The notes under the pieces: model-generated
The model's input: the letters and a program-made list of their open reading frames with translations, nothing else
Told to the model about the DNA's origin: nothing
Databases searched by the model: none
NCBI RefSeq assembly: GCF_030247195.1
Contig: NC_080670.1
Coordinates: 33,652,497 to 33,716,496 of the forward strand
DNA: 64,000 bases
Origin: Topomyia yanbarensis
Lineage: Eukaryota; Arthropoda; Insecta; Diptera; Culicidae
Reading direction: 5' to 3'
Program-made: the position numbers and the translations under genes
Shown: in pieces, positions 22,410 to 33,700 of the stretch
How positions within the stretch are numbered: the stretch's first letter is position 1
Layout: the number at the start of each line of letters is the position of its first letter

Positions 22410-25225
22410 CCTTTTGTCTACCCACGAGTTAGCCACCGATTTACCCATCTTTCCGGTTCTAAGTGGCAAAAGAAGACAAACCGGTTTTGCATTAACGCTC
22501 AACGGTACCACGATAGTTGAACCCTCCGAAATTGCAAACGAAATCGGGAAACACTTCGCTTTGATCTCGCGGGACTCCTCTCTCCCACCCTCCTTCCTCA
22601 AAAAGAAAAAGGGCCATTGAAGCCACCCTTACAATATTCACGGCAGATGCGAGCCAGAACTACAACAAACCTTTCTCCGGTGTGGAATTCGTATCTGCGC
22701 TAAGTACTGCACAGGACTATTCTGCCGGGCTCGACGACGTCGGCCATCCCCTATTGAGGCATCTACCTTCGGTTGCCAAGCGAGCGCTACTAGACGGATT
22801 CAACAGGATTTGGGGAAGCGAGTCTCTACCAGATAACTGGAGAACCGTACTCATGACCCCAATCCCGAAGAAATGTAAGCCCGAGTGGCTTCCGACCCAC
22901 CAGTCTCCTTTTTTGCATTGGGAAAACGATGGAAAGATTGGAGAACAGGCGGTGGTTAACCCTCCTCGAGGATCAGGATCTTCTTGACCATCGTCAGTTC
23001 TCATTCTGAAAGCGAATCAAAACAAGCAGTCATCTAGGCTGCGTCGGAGAAATTTTAAGCGACACCATAGTCAACGACCTGCATACAGCCATCGCCATTC
23101 TAGATCTCGCCAAGGCCTATAACAAAGCATGGTGCGAAGGAGTGCTCCGCCAGTTGTACCAATGGGACATCTGCGGAAACCTCCGCTGGTTCATCAAACA
23201 GTACCTCTGTGACCGAAGTTTCAGGGTAGGTATTGAAGGAAACCCAATCTGATCTAATTTGGGAGTCAAACGTGGTCCCAGGTACACTATTCCTAGTCAG
23301 CATGAACTCCCTCTTCACCACGCTCCCGAAAGGCGTATTCGAGTTTATTTACGTGGACGACGTAATTTTTATAGCGATTGGAAAAACGACCGGCCGAACT
23401 AGACTGAAGCTACAGATTGCCGTAAATTCCGTTAGCCGGTGGGCCAACTCGGTCGGTGTCAGCATCTTAGTCCCAAAATGCGTCATTTCGCACTGTTGCA
23501 ACTCCCACCACGTAACCACCGGCCGGCCGGTTAAACTCGCTGGAACAGTAATACCATTCCGGAAGGAGCCAAAAATCCTTGGCGTAACTGTCGACCGGAA
23601 GATGACTTTCCTTTCGCACTTTCGACGGATGAAAAAGGACAGCGAAAACAGAAAACCACTTGTCTGTACCATCAGCTCATGACACTCGAGGTGAAATAGG
23701 CGAACCTCATCCACAGTTGTCTCTTCTACGGCCTTGACATAACCAATCGTAATTGGGAAGGTCTAGTCGATATGCTCGCACCGCTGTATCACGGAGCGGT
23801 CAGATCGGCCTCAAAACTGCTACCCAGCATTCCGCTGAAGCTGCCTTCATTGAAACTGGCGTTCTTCCCTGCCGGTGGGCAGTGGCGGTAGCCGTTGTAA
23901 GATGAGCCGCCGTTCCTTGAAAAAAAACATCTCGTGATGAATGCTATCTGCAACAGACAGTCATGAACATACGCGCTTGGCGATGTCCCTCTTCCGATAG
24001 TCGCATAGCTACATCGAGTCAATAACCGCAGCCCAGACATCAGTCTGGCTATATCTACCAGAGCAGGCGATCCTCCCCGTACTGTCAGAGCCATATTCTT
24101 CCTGATGGTCGAACACAAATACTCAAACCATCTGCACATTTACACCGACGGCTCGAAACTTGGCAAGGAGGTGGGTGCGGGTGTGAACGGAATTGGAGCG
24201 GACTTTGCTCGTCGTCTACCCTCCGCGTGCTCGGTGTTCTCCGCAGAAGCCGCCGCCATCACCATTGCCTTTATCAACAAATCTGAAGACACCCCGACAG
24301 TGCTTTTCTCCGCGTCTCTGTCGGTCATCAAGGCGCTGGAATAAAGGGAGTCCAAGCACCCCTTCGTCCAAGCCATAGAGCAATCCTATGACCCGCTAAC
24401 TATCATATACTGGGATCCCGGGCACAGCAGAATCCGCGGTAACGAGGATGCTGACTGCTTGGCTGCGCTCGATCGCCACTCTTGCAGCCTATTTTCTAAT
24501 GAGGTCCCGTCATCCGATATCATTAGGGAATTCAAGGCGAGGACCTTTGGACATCATCACTCACTGGAGGAAAGTTCGAGGCTACCCTCAGATGGTAAAG
24601 GTAGACGTCGAGAGGTGGACAGAACGCGAAAACCGAATAGAACAGAGAGCGCTTTCCCGCCTCCGCGTTGGTCATACGAGGATCACCCATGCTCACACCA
24701 TCACCCGCGTCGACCCTCCAGTATGCACAAGTTGCAACACAAGACTCACGGTGGAGCACTTACTCATAAACTGCCGGGAGTTCGACACCATAACTTGTCC
24801 TCCTCGATTCGGGAAATACTAGCAAACGACCCAGTGCACAAAGAGGCGCTACTTGCTTTCTTGAAAAATGCCAACCTTCTCGAATCCATCTAAGGTAGAC
24901 CGCGAACGGGTTAACTTCGGAGCTTCCACCTACCATCACTGCTCAGCAGGCCTTCCGCCACACCTGGACCGGGTGCTGAGGAGGTTCTCCCACAGCCATT
25001 CTACCACCAAAATCCGTCAGCCCAACTACCACCATCGCCCAGGAGAGGGGGCTTCCGCGGCCCTTCGACAGCAACAATCTGTCAGCCCAATTCTCATGAA
25101 CGCCCAGCAGGCCCTCCAAATCGGGTGCTGGGGAGATTCTTCCGTGGCCCCTCTAGAAACCACAAATTACTAAGCCACCCACCACCACCATCGTTCAGTG
25201 GGACCACCCCCCCCCCCCCCGAAAT
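22410..25225 (+). mobile_element. Decayed non-LTR retrotransposon with RT and RNase H (I/LOA-like)
   Basis: The element is 5'-truncated within or after the endonuclease region and carries blocks in at least three frames. After the coding part comes a tail of about 330 bp with two diverged units (CAGCAGGCC, CCGTCAGCCCAA) and a poly-C tract (25207-25220). RNase H after the RT points to the I/LOA group and not to Jockey, CR1 or RTE. It is inactive. No target duplication was identified. Confidence 0.75.
22420..24893 (+). pseudogene. RT-RNase H polyprotein remnants
   Basis: Recognisable blocks, in changing frames: FALTLNGTTIVEPSEIANEIGKHF; FVSALSTAQDYSAGLDDVG with HLPSVAKRALL and NWRTVLMTPIPKK (RT motifs 0-2); ILDLAKAYNKAWCEGVLRQLY (RT motif A region); FEFIYVDDVIFIAIG (catalytic box, here YVDD); then RNase H as IYTDGSKLGKEVGAGV, FSAEAAAITIAF, and a damaged SDSLS site reading SASLSVIKALE. 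The C terminus has RIEQRALSRLRVGHTRITH and CTSCNTRLTVEHLLINC. In-frame stops and shifts are numerous, so it is a relic. The RNase H Asp-to-Ala change at the third catalytic position adds to this. Confidence 0.75.
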
Positions 25226-25766
25226 TTTTTAACTTCTTAAGAAATTTTGAAATAGTTTCTATTTTAAATTCATTCTAAGTTCAAAATCATTCCAAACCAG
25301 ATTCGATAACCAAAACCGATTTTAATTGAATGAGGATATTACATATTACGTATTGTACAATGAACATTTCAAAGTCGAAATTTTAGACCCCCTCCGAAAT
25401 GTTTTTCTGGATCCGCTCCTGTTGCCAGTAATTGTACATTAATGGATAATTGGGTACTACAATGCATTATCATATATTGCTTTTCAGTGTAATGTCTGCT
25501 AGTCCCGATCAATAATGGACTTGTCACCAAGGGTGGTCGTACAAGTTCAAGCGAGGGGTAAAATAAGTTCCCATTACACAGCAATACTCTTCGATAGAGA
25601 TGGCTTCCAGTGCATAACTGGAAGCCGCTACAAAGAATCGGTGGCAGAATGGCAGCGAGAAAATTAGCTGGGGCTGGTATTGACATTAGGATACGAGATA
25701 CGAGAAACCTCCGAAAAAGATTTTTGGTTGAATTCAAACGTCATCTAAACAATACAATCCCTAGAG
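25226..25766. other. Unassigned sequence upstream of hAT MITE
   Basis: AT-rich, then a GC-richer stretch at 25560-25760 that could be read as RKLAGAGIDIRIRDTRNLRKRF. I do not recognise it. The MITE at 25767 is inserted into this stretch. Confidence 0.4.
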
Positions 25767-25998
25767 CAGTGATTCTCAACCTGTGGTCCGCGGACCCCTA
25801 GGGGGCCGCGAAGTAATTGCTGGGGGTCCGCGAAGAAAAATACATTTTCCGAGTGCAGATTGGAATTTCAAGTCTTGCTTCCTAACAAAATGAAAAAAAA
25901 TGGATAGCATGCAAAATCGATGTTTATCTGTGGGGGTCCGCAGAAAACCAGGGCAATCTCTAAGGGGTCCGTGGTACAAAAAAGGTTGAGAACCGCTG
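25767..25998. mobile_element. hAT-type MITE with perfect 8-bp duplication
   Basis: The ends are CAGTGATTCTCAACCTG and its imperfect inverse ending AAGGTTGAGAACCGCTG, flanked by CCCTAGAG at 25759-25766 and 25999-26006. An 8-bp duplication with CAGTG ends is diagnostic of hAT; the terminal sequence is of the Charlie type. Internally GGGGTCCGCGAAG-like words repeat near both ends as subterminal binding-site candidates. It is 232 bp long with no ORF. Confidence 0.93.
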
Positions 25999-26006
25999 CC
26001 CTAGAG

Positions 26007-27167
26007 AATTCAAGGTTTCGCAGCCCGTTGGAAAGAAGCAAAACTGTCGAAATCTACTAAAAATATTCTGATCTAGCAAGCAATTTGCGGATGCAGTGAA
26101 ACCATTTACCATTTCGTAGGAAGAGCATCGATTCAACTCTGTCTTGGTCTGATCTACCGTCCTGCCAGTACACTCGAAACATGTAGGAATGGTACGATGT
26201 TTAGTAGCAAAAGAGATCACCGATTGAATTCGGACCGGAGTTTCTCCCAATTGAAGCAATTTAATGAAGACAGCATTTCTTGAACATATATGTGAATGAC
26301 TACGTACAAAATAGGATTTTTTTGACCAAAATTCAATGAGTTGAGCGCAAAGAAAGATTCGAGTATCTGGAAAGGGAAAAGAAAACGAAAGAAAAAAACT
26401 ATGAAAATTCTTGTAACCACAATTATTAGTTATTGATTTCCAGAATGTTTCAATATTTCACTGTTTAACCCCCCGAGAAACCAAAAATCATGGAAAAATT
26501 GTTCAAAATTTCAAAATGTATTTTCATCTGTGCCCACAGCTCATTTCCAATGGCGGAAGTGGAAGCCCGCCGCGTAAAAGCAAAATAAATTATTACAGCA
26601 AAAATTGCTTACCACCGAAAGAGTGCATTTTTTGGCATACACGGCAGAAACCCGAAAATTCATTGGTGTGGCTTTATAGCCCCCCATCAGGAAGCAAAAC
26701 ACCATCCCATTGGGAGATGGCAATTGAAGCAAGCTTGCAACTATGCATTTGGTGGTGGTTTTGGCGAATAGCACGAAAAATAAAGGAACATTTCAGGGTA
26801 ATTATTTTCATTCGTTTCAACCGGTGTGAGCGGAAAGGCCACACAACGACAGAAATAAAAAATGCTTGAATTCGTGTAGATCCGTCCGTGGCTAAAGTTG
26901 AAATCCAGTAAAAAATAGTAGACGCCGTGTGTTTCAATGGGGATCAGTTTAATAGTGCTGAAACGAGTAGGTTACATCTCGCAGAGTGGCAGGGATGTTC
27001 GAAATTCAGATCGCGAAACAATAAACGTGAAGTTTCCGAAATTTGCTATAGACGAGTAGTTCTCCCATAGAGCGTAAAAACCAACAGTTGAAAGTTACTT
27101 TCAAAATTTGAGGGGAAATTCCAGATCGCTACCCTTTGGTTAAAATCAGAGTCCACCTCTGGTGCCG
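26007..27167. other. Unassigned intergenic sequence
   Basis: No gene or repeat with definable ends was seen. ORFs up to about 117 codons are present without recognisable motifs. Confidence 0.45.
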
Positions 27168-27460
27168 GGAGATATTGTCACTGAGAATAGACATCCAAAT
27201 AAAGCTTTCAATGTGTGTAAGAAATAAAATTGTCACTTTGAAATGCTATCGGAAAGTGGCAACTTGTCATTAGCTGGCGCTACGATCGCCCAACAATCGC
27301 TATACGTATCTTGCATGCAAACTTTGATACAATGGTGAGTCATGTATGCAAACCTATGTGCGTTGTTGATTTTCAACGTATTTCCATTCAAATGTTTACA
27401 CAGGTTTTTCGGAAAAGTTTGTTCTAGCTTATATGCCTGTTTTCTGTGATATTGTTAAAA
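27168..27460 (+). repeat. Dispersed ~270-bp repeat, copy 2
   Basis: Second copy of the repeat at 21240-21502, same orientation. It contains an extra ~20-bp segment around CATGTATGCAAACCTATGTGC that copy 1 lacks. Confidence 0.65.
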
Positions 27461-28464
27461 CGCAATTACACACCCGGAAACGGCTTAAAGCGACTTTACG
27501 AAAGTGTATAACAATAACAAGTGTCGCACTAACATTCCTTCCCTAGCCTACCATGGTTCACGTATTTGCTACTCCACATGTACTGAATCCCTGCGCAATT
27601 TTAGCTGATCCCGAATTCAAAAATAAATGTATTGAATTTGCAATTTAGTGGTCATTCCAGCTATTAAAGGACAACAACATTAATATTCTTAAACTTTGAT
27701 TCTTCGAAATGTGTACGTTCTGATATTTCAACACCCCTTAGTAATTTTCTCTACTTTTACCCGTCCAGCTCGTTTGGTCCGGATCCTGGAAGGTTGATGT
27801 GTTTATTTCCCCTCCGGATGCATTCTACTCTCATACGAACCAATTCTGCTCCACGTGCTCAGCCATTATGTAGGTACTTTCGCAGCAGAATACAAAACGA
27901 GACGGCGAGGAATAACCACGTCGCTAGTCCTCTTTATGTTGTTTTTAATATTTAAAATCGTCGGCAGCTGCGTTGCTCGGGTCCCGGATTATTCCATGAA
28001 TTGGCCCACCGAACGGAGATTCCTCATTGTGAGAACGTTCGTTTTTTTTTTGTATGTTCACATTCCGCAGTGCTTCCCTTTTTTTTTCAATTTCGGTAAT
28101 GGTCTATCGGTAGAAATAAATACGGTAAAGAGAAAATATAGCCCCGTTTGCTGTCAACTCCTTACGCGATGTTATTTGTGAAAGAAGTAACGATTTACAT
28201 TTGCAATGTAGCGAGCGCAGAAGCCTTGATTATTTATTCATACTTCAGCAGCTATAGAAAATAATCCTATGAATGTGAATTGCTTTCAAACAGGACATCG
28301 TTGAACAATTTTAATCACCCTCCCAGCAATTAAACTACCGAGTGTCTCCATCAGTGGTTGTTAATATACCTCAAGTTTTACCGGTAAGATTTCGCCCACA
28401 AAATTAAATGCTTGTTCTTTTTCTTATTAACTTTGCTACATTTCGTCTCTCGTGCAAAAAAAAA
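27461..28464. other. Unassigned intergenic sequence
   Basis: Nothing recognisable. One 108-codon ORF (27855-28181) contains a hydrophobic run but no family signature. Confidence 0.45.
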
Positions 28465-28972
28465 TTTATTTATTAACAGATTAAGGCCGAAGTGGCCTGT
28501 GCCGTATACAAAAGATTCCTCCATTCCACTCGGTCCATGGCCGCGCGTCGCCAGCCACGCAGTCTGCGAAGGGTCCGCAAATCGTCTTCCACCTGGTCGA
28601 TCCATCGTGCTCGCTGCGCGCCACGTCTTCTTGTACCGGTCGGATTGCAATTGAGAACCGTTTTCACCGGGCTATTGTCCGACATTCTGGCTACGTGCCC
28701 GGCCCACCGTAGTCGTCCGATTTTCGCGGTATGACAGATGGGCGGCTCCCCCAACAGCTGATGCAACTCATGGTTCATTCGCCGTCTCCATGTACCGTCT
28801 TCCATCTGCACTCCACCGTAGATGGTACGCAGCACTTTCCGTTCGAAGACACCAAGTGCGCGTTGGTCCTCCACGAGCATGGTCCAGGTCTCGTGCCCGT
28901 AGAGAACTACCGGTCTAATCAGCGTCTTGTAGATGGTCAACTTCGTGCGACGGCGAACTCTGTTCGACCGAA
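28465..28972 (-). mobile_element. 5'-truncated RTE-like fragment, copy B
   Basis: This is about 99% identical to the 3' half-kilobase of copy A at 7369-8415 (about four differences by eye). The minus strand reads from LTIYKTLIRPVVLYGHETWTM to the natural stop after TSALIC, which is followed directly by a TAAATAAAT tail. Unlike copy A it keeps TGG where copy A has TGA. It ends at an A-run (28971-28978) and begins next to an A-run (28456-28464), so the target duplication is probably a short oligo-A and cannot be measured exactly. It lies about 120 bp from the 5' end of I-like copy 2. Confidence 0.85.
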
Positions 28973-29427
28973 AAAAAAGCTAAGCATGAAATCACAGCAA
29001 ACCTGAGGCTACTGATTTTGATCGCATTTAACAGGCCTAAACAGAATGCTTCGTCAATAACACATCATCCGGCAAAAATTGGACAAAAAATCAGTACGTC
29101 TCTACGCATCGCTCGATCGAGATAGAAGTGTTTTGTTTTCGGTCTGTTGGAAAAAGAACAGTGCAGTAATCCGCGTTCAAGGTTATTTTGCCATTCTCTG
29201 CCTCTTCGAGGTTTGGACTTTTATTTTCTTTTGTGCGTGTGTTAACCGTTAGGCCACATTCCTCAACCTTTTGTTCGTAAAGCGAGGATTGAACAATAAC
29301 CAGCTATTTAAGCTGGACTGGTGCGTCGTGGGAAACGAGTATACAGATAAGTGAAATCTACCTTTTTGATACATTTACGGCTTTTTCCCGTCTGCGCGGG
29401 TGCTGACCCCGTGCGTTGACGGTGTCG

Positions 29428-30741
29428 ATGGCTTCCTCCCCGGATGGCCAAATGGAGATCAAATCGACTCCTAAGGCTCTCCCCCGACCCAAACAATATC
29501 CAGAGCTCTCGACCGGTCCCTTTGTGGTCTTCTTTCGGCCCAAAACAAAATCGCTGAATCTATTACAGATTTCAAAAGACCTAACGGAACGGTTCTCGGC
29601 TGTGATCGAAATAAAAAAGGTCCGCTCAGACAGGCTGAGGGTCGTGCTGACTAACTCAAAGCAGGCAAACGATATTGCTTGCTGCGAGCACTTTACGAAG
29701 GACTATTACGTGTATATTCCAGCTGTGAAAGTACAGTCTGAAGGCGTTGTCACCGATGACAGTTTGACATGCGAGGATCTGCTGCAGTACGGGGTTGGCC
29801 GTTTCAGAGACCGCTTACTTCAGCCAGTGAAAATACTCGAGTGCAAGCGTTTGCACTCAGTAGTAGTTGCGGGGGATGGTTCAAAAACGTACCCCCAATC
29901 AAACTCTTATCGGTTGACCTTCGCTGGTACCGCTTTGCCAAATTACGTCCTCTTGCACAAGGTTCGTCTGCCTGTGCGTCTGTTTGTGCCGCGGGTCATG
30001 AATTGCACAAAGTGTAAACAATTGGGTCACACAGCCACCCATTGTAGCAATAAGGCCCGCTGTGGAAAATGCGGGGAGAATCATCTAGATGATTCGTGCA
30101 GTAAGAATGATGAGAAGTGTCCTTACTGTGCAGAGAATCTGCATGATATCTCGGCATGTCCCGCGTACAAACTACGCGGGGATAAACTAAAACGTTCCCT
30201 TGCTGGACGATCCGAACGTTCTTTCGCAGAAATGCTAAAGAAAGCTACACCACCAACCTCAACAAACATCTATGCTCACTTGCCTCCTAACGAGGGCGAG
30301 GCTGATGACCCACAAGAGGGAACATCTACTAGGGCGCCTAGAAGTTATAGGAAGAGGAGGAACATTTCCTCTCCTAAAGTTCGTTGTAAAGGCCAGAAGG
30401 TATCCCTTGACGGGACTCAGAAAGTCACATCTATTGGAAGTGTTGCAACCAAACCGAAGCAATTAGCTCCTGGTCTCGGAGGATTAAACTCAGAGAAGGA
30501 GTTCCCAGCACTTCCCGGAACATCAAAAATCCCAAGTGTTCCTCTGTTTCAGTTCGAGAATAATCGCGGCACTGGAATTATCAAACTCTCGGACATTGTG
30601 GACTGGATAATAAAAACATTCAATATAACTGATCCTATTAAAAGTCTTATGTTAGCTTTTCTCCCTACAGTAAGAACATTTTTGAAGCAGTTGACTGCTA
30701 AATGGCCCCTCCTTTCAGCGATTGTATCCTTCGATGGCTAA
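29428..30741 (+). CDS. ORF1 of I-like element, RNA-binding gag-like protein with three CCHC knuckles
   Basis: 437 codons from the ATG at 29428 (MASSPDGQMEIKS); an in-frame TTG lies 12 nt upstream but the ATG is the natural start. The region about 30-85 is rich in basic and hydrophobic residues and resembles the nucleic-acid-binding N-terminal part of I-type ORF1. Three knuckles follow near residues 193-244 (CTKCKQLGHTATHC, CGKCGENHLDDSC, CPYCAENLHDISAC). A basic Ser/Thr-rich linker and a C-terminal hydrophobic segment (IKLSDIVDWIIKTFN) complete it. The protein should coat the element RNA and chaperone target-primed reverse transcription. Its stop codon lies inside the ORF2 start: ATGGCTAA. 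Confidence 0.92.
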   Translation: MASSPDGQMEIKSTPKALPRPKQYPELSTGPFVVFFRPKTKSLNLLQISKDLTERFSAVIEIKKVRSDRLRVVLTNSKQANDIACCEHFTKDYYVYIPAVKVQSEGVVTDDSLTCEDLLQYGVGRFRDRLLQPVKILECKRLHSVVVAGDGSKTYPQSNSYRLTFAGTALPNYVLLHKVRLPVRLFVPRVMNCTKCKQLGHTATHCSNKARCGKCGENHLDDSCSKNDEKCPYCAENLHDISACPAYKLRGDKLKRSLAGRSERSFAEMLKKATPPTSTNIYAHLPPNEGEADDPQEGTSTRAPRSYRKRRNISSPKVRCKGQKVSLDGTQKVTSIGSVATKPKQLAPGLGGLNSEKEFPALPGTSKIPSVPLFQFENNRGTGIIKLSDIVDWIIKTFNITDPIKSLMLAFLPTVRTFLKQLTAKWPLLSAIVSFDG

Positions 30742-33700
30742 CTCATCGAACGAGGTCACGGATTTGATCACTGTTCTACAGTGGAATTGCAGAAGTATCA
30801 TCCCGAAAATCGATTCCTTCAAAATTTTAATAAATAATTTGAGTTGCGATGCATTTGCATTATGTGAAACTTGGTTAACTTCCGACATAGATCTCAACTT
30901 CCACGACTTTACTATTATTCGCCTGGATCGAGACACCCCCTATGGAGGAGTGCTTTTGGGGATCAAAAAGCGCTATTCCTTCTACAGAATTAACCTTCCC
31001 TCGATAACAGGTATTGAAGTTGTCGCTTGTCAAGTAACAACCAAAGGCAAAGATCTTTGCATAGCTTCCATATATATTCCCCCCAACACCGCGATTGGGC
31101 ATCGCCGGCTACATGACATCATAGAATCCCTGCCTGCACCGCGACTAGTTTTAGGCGACTTTAACTCTCACGGTACGGAATGGGGTTGCCTTTATGATGA
31201 TAACCGTTCCTCTTTAATTCACAATATTTGCGACAACTTCAACATGACAATTCTAAACACGGGTGAAATGACACGGATTCCTCCCCCACCATCGCGCCCA
31301 AGCGCATTAGATTTATCCCTTTGCTCGACCTCGCTAAAGTTAGAATGCGCGTGGAAGGTAATCCCTGATCCCCACGGTAGCGACCATCTGCCGATTGTAG
31401 TCTCAATCAATAACGGCTCAAGGCCATTGGAAACAATCAATATTTCGTATGACCTCACACGAAATATCGATTGGAAGAGCTATGCTGCCGCGATATCCGA
31501 CAACATCGAATCTACTCAAGAACTTCCTCCGGAGGAAGAGTACAGCTTTTTGGCTGGCTTGATTCTCGACAGCGCGAATCAAGCTCAGACTAAGCCAGTA
31601 CCCGGCGCGAACATACAAAAACGTTCTCCCAATCCCTGGTGGGATAAAGAGTGCTCAGACGTGTACGCAGAGAAGGCCGCCGCGTTTAAGACCTTCCGGA
31701 ACGACGGGTTACCCGCTAGTTTTCGACAGTACGCGACGTTAGACAAGCGAATGAAGAGTTTGATGAAAGCCAAAAAACGCGGTTATTGGCGCCGGTTCGT
31801 CGACGGATTAACAGGGGAAACATCGATGAGCACTCTTTGGGGAACAGCCCGACGTATGCGAAATCGAAACAGTACTAATGAGAGCGTGGAATATTCAAAC
31901 CGTTGGATATTCGATTTCGCCAAGAAGGTTTGTCCGGATTCCGCCCCGGCACAGAAGATCTACCGCGCCGCGTCCCGTCACGATAACGCGAACGAAACAC
32001 CTTTTTCGATGGTGGAGTTCTCACTTGCTCTCTTGTCGTGTAACAATAAAGCTCCAGGGCCAGACAGAATCAAATTCAACTTGTTGAAGAATCTGCCAGA
32101 CTCTGCCAAGAGACGCTTGTTGAACTTATTTAATAAGTTTCTCGAGGCTAACATTGTCCCACTCGATTGGAGACAAGTGAAGGTCATCGCCATCCAAAAA
32201 CCAGGAAAACCAGCCTCCGACCACAATTCGTACCGTCCGATCGCAATGCTATCCTGTATCCGGAAGTTGTTCGAGAAAATGATCCTATCCCGCCTCGACA
32301 ATTGGGTCGAAGCAAATGGCTTACTGTCAGATACACAATTTGGCTTTCGCAAAGGCAAAGGGACGAACGATTGTCTTGCGTTGCTCTCAACTGAAATTCA
32401 AATGGCCTATGCTAGCAAAGAGCAGATGGCATCAGTGTTCCTAGATATTAAGGGGGCTTTTGATTCAGTTTCGATCAACATTCTTTCAGAGAAGCTGCAC
32501 CAGCATGGTCTTTCAGCGACTTTAAACAACTTTTTACTAAACTTGTTGTCGGAAAAGCACATGCATTTTTCGCATGGTGACTTATCGACATCACGATTTA
32601 GCTACATGGGCCTTCCCCAGGGCTCATGTCTAAGCCCCCTGTTATACAATTTCTATGTCAACGACATTGATGAATGTCTTGACAATTCCTGCACGTTAAG
32701 GCAACTTGCAGACGATGGCGTGGTGTCTGTTACGGGACCCAAAGCTGTCGATCTACAAGGACCATTACAGAATACCCTGGACAATTTGTCTGCTTGGGCT
32801 ATTAAGCTGGGTATCGAATTCTCCACGGAGAAAACTGAGCTAGTTGTATTTTCAAGGAAGCGTGAACCAGCACAACTACAGCTTCTATTAATGGGTCAAA
32901 CTATAGCTCAGGTCTTAACAGTAAAATATCTAGGGGTCTGGTTCGACTCGAAAAGTACTTGGGGATGCCATATTCGGTATCTGAAACAGAAATGCCAGCA
33001 AAGGATCAACTTTCTTCGTACAATAACCGGAACGTGGTGGGGTGCCCACCCAGGAGACCTAATTAGGTTGTATCAAACAACGATACTGTCGGTACTGGAA
33101 TACGGATGCTTCTGCTTTCGATCCGCCGCGAACATACATTTCATCAAACTCGAAAGAATTCAGTATCGTTGTTTGCGTATCGCCTTAGGGTGCATGCAGT
33201 CGACCCATACGATGAGTCTCGAAGTCCTGTCGGGCGTTCTCCCGCTGAAAAATCGATTTTGGGAACTCTCATATCGATTGCTCATTCGATGCGATATCTT
33301 GAACCCGTTGGTGATAGAAAATTTCGAAAGGCTTGTTGAGCTCAATTCTCAGACCCGTTTTATGTCCCTGTACTTTGACTACATGGCGCAAAATATTAAT
33401 CCTTCTTCTTACAATCCCAACCGTGTTCATTTCATAAATACTTCTGAATCTACTGTTTTCTTCGACACATCCATGAAAGATGAGATTATTGGAATTCCGG
33501 ACCATATACGCCCACAAGTGGTTCCAAATATTTTTTATAATAAATTCCGAGAAGTCGACTGTTCTAAGATGTTTTATACTGACGGATCAAACCTCGAAGG
33601 GTCCACTGGCTTCGGTATTTTCAATCAAAAGTTCACCGCCTCCTACAAACTCAGTGACCCTGCTTCAGTTTACGCCGCAGAACTAGCTGCTATTCAGTAT

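Noticed and set aside
28971..28978. A8 as the target duplication of RTE copy B
   Set aside because: An oligo-A on both sides cannot be told apart from chance or tail sequence; reported only as possible.
29416..29427. TTG start of ORF1 in copy 2
   Set aside because: Same reasoning; the ATG at 29428 matches the ATG context in copy 1 at 5518.
30722..30733. TTG as an upstream start of ORF2 giving MYPSMANSS (also in copy 1 at 4209)
   Set aside because: Non-ATG start in a eukaryotic element; the in-frame ATG four codons later overlaps the ORF1 stop and is the natural start.
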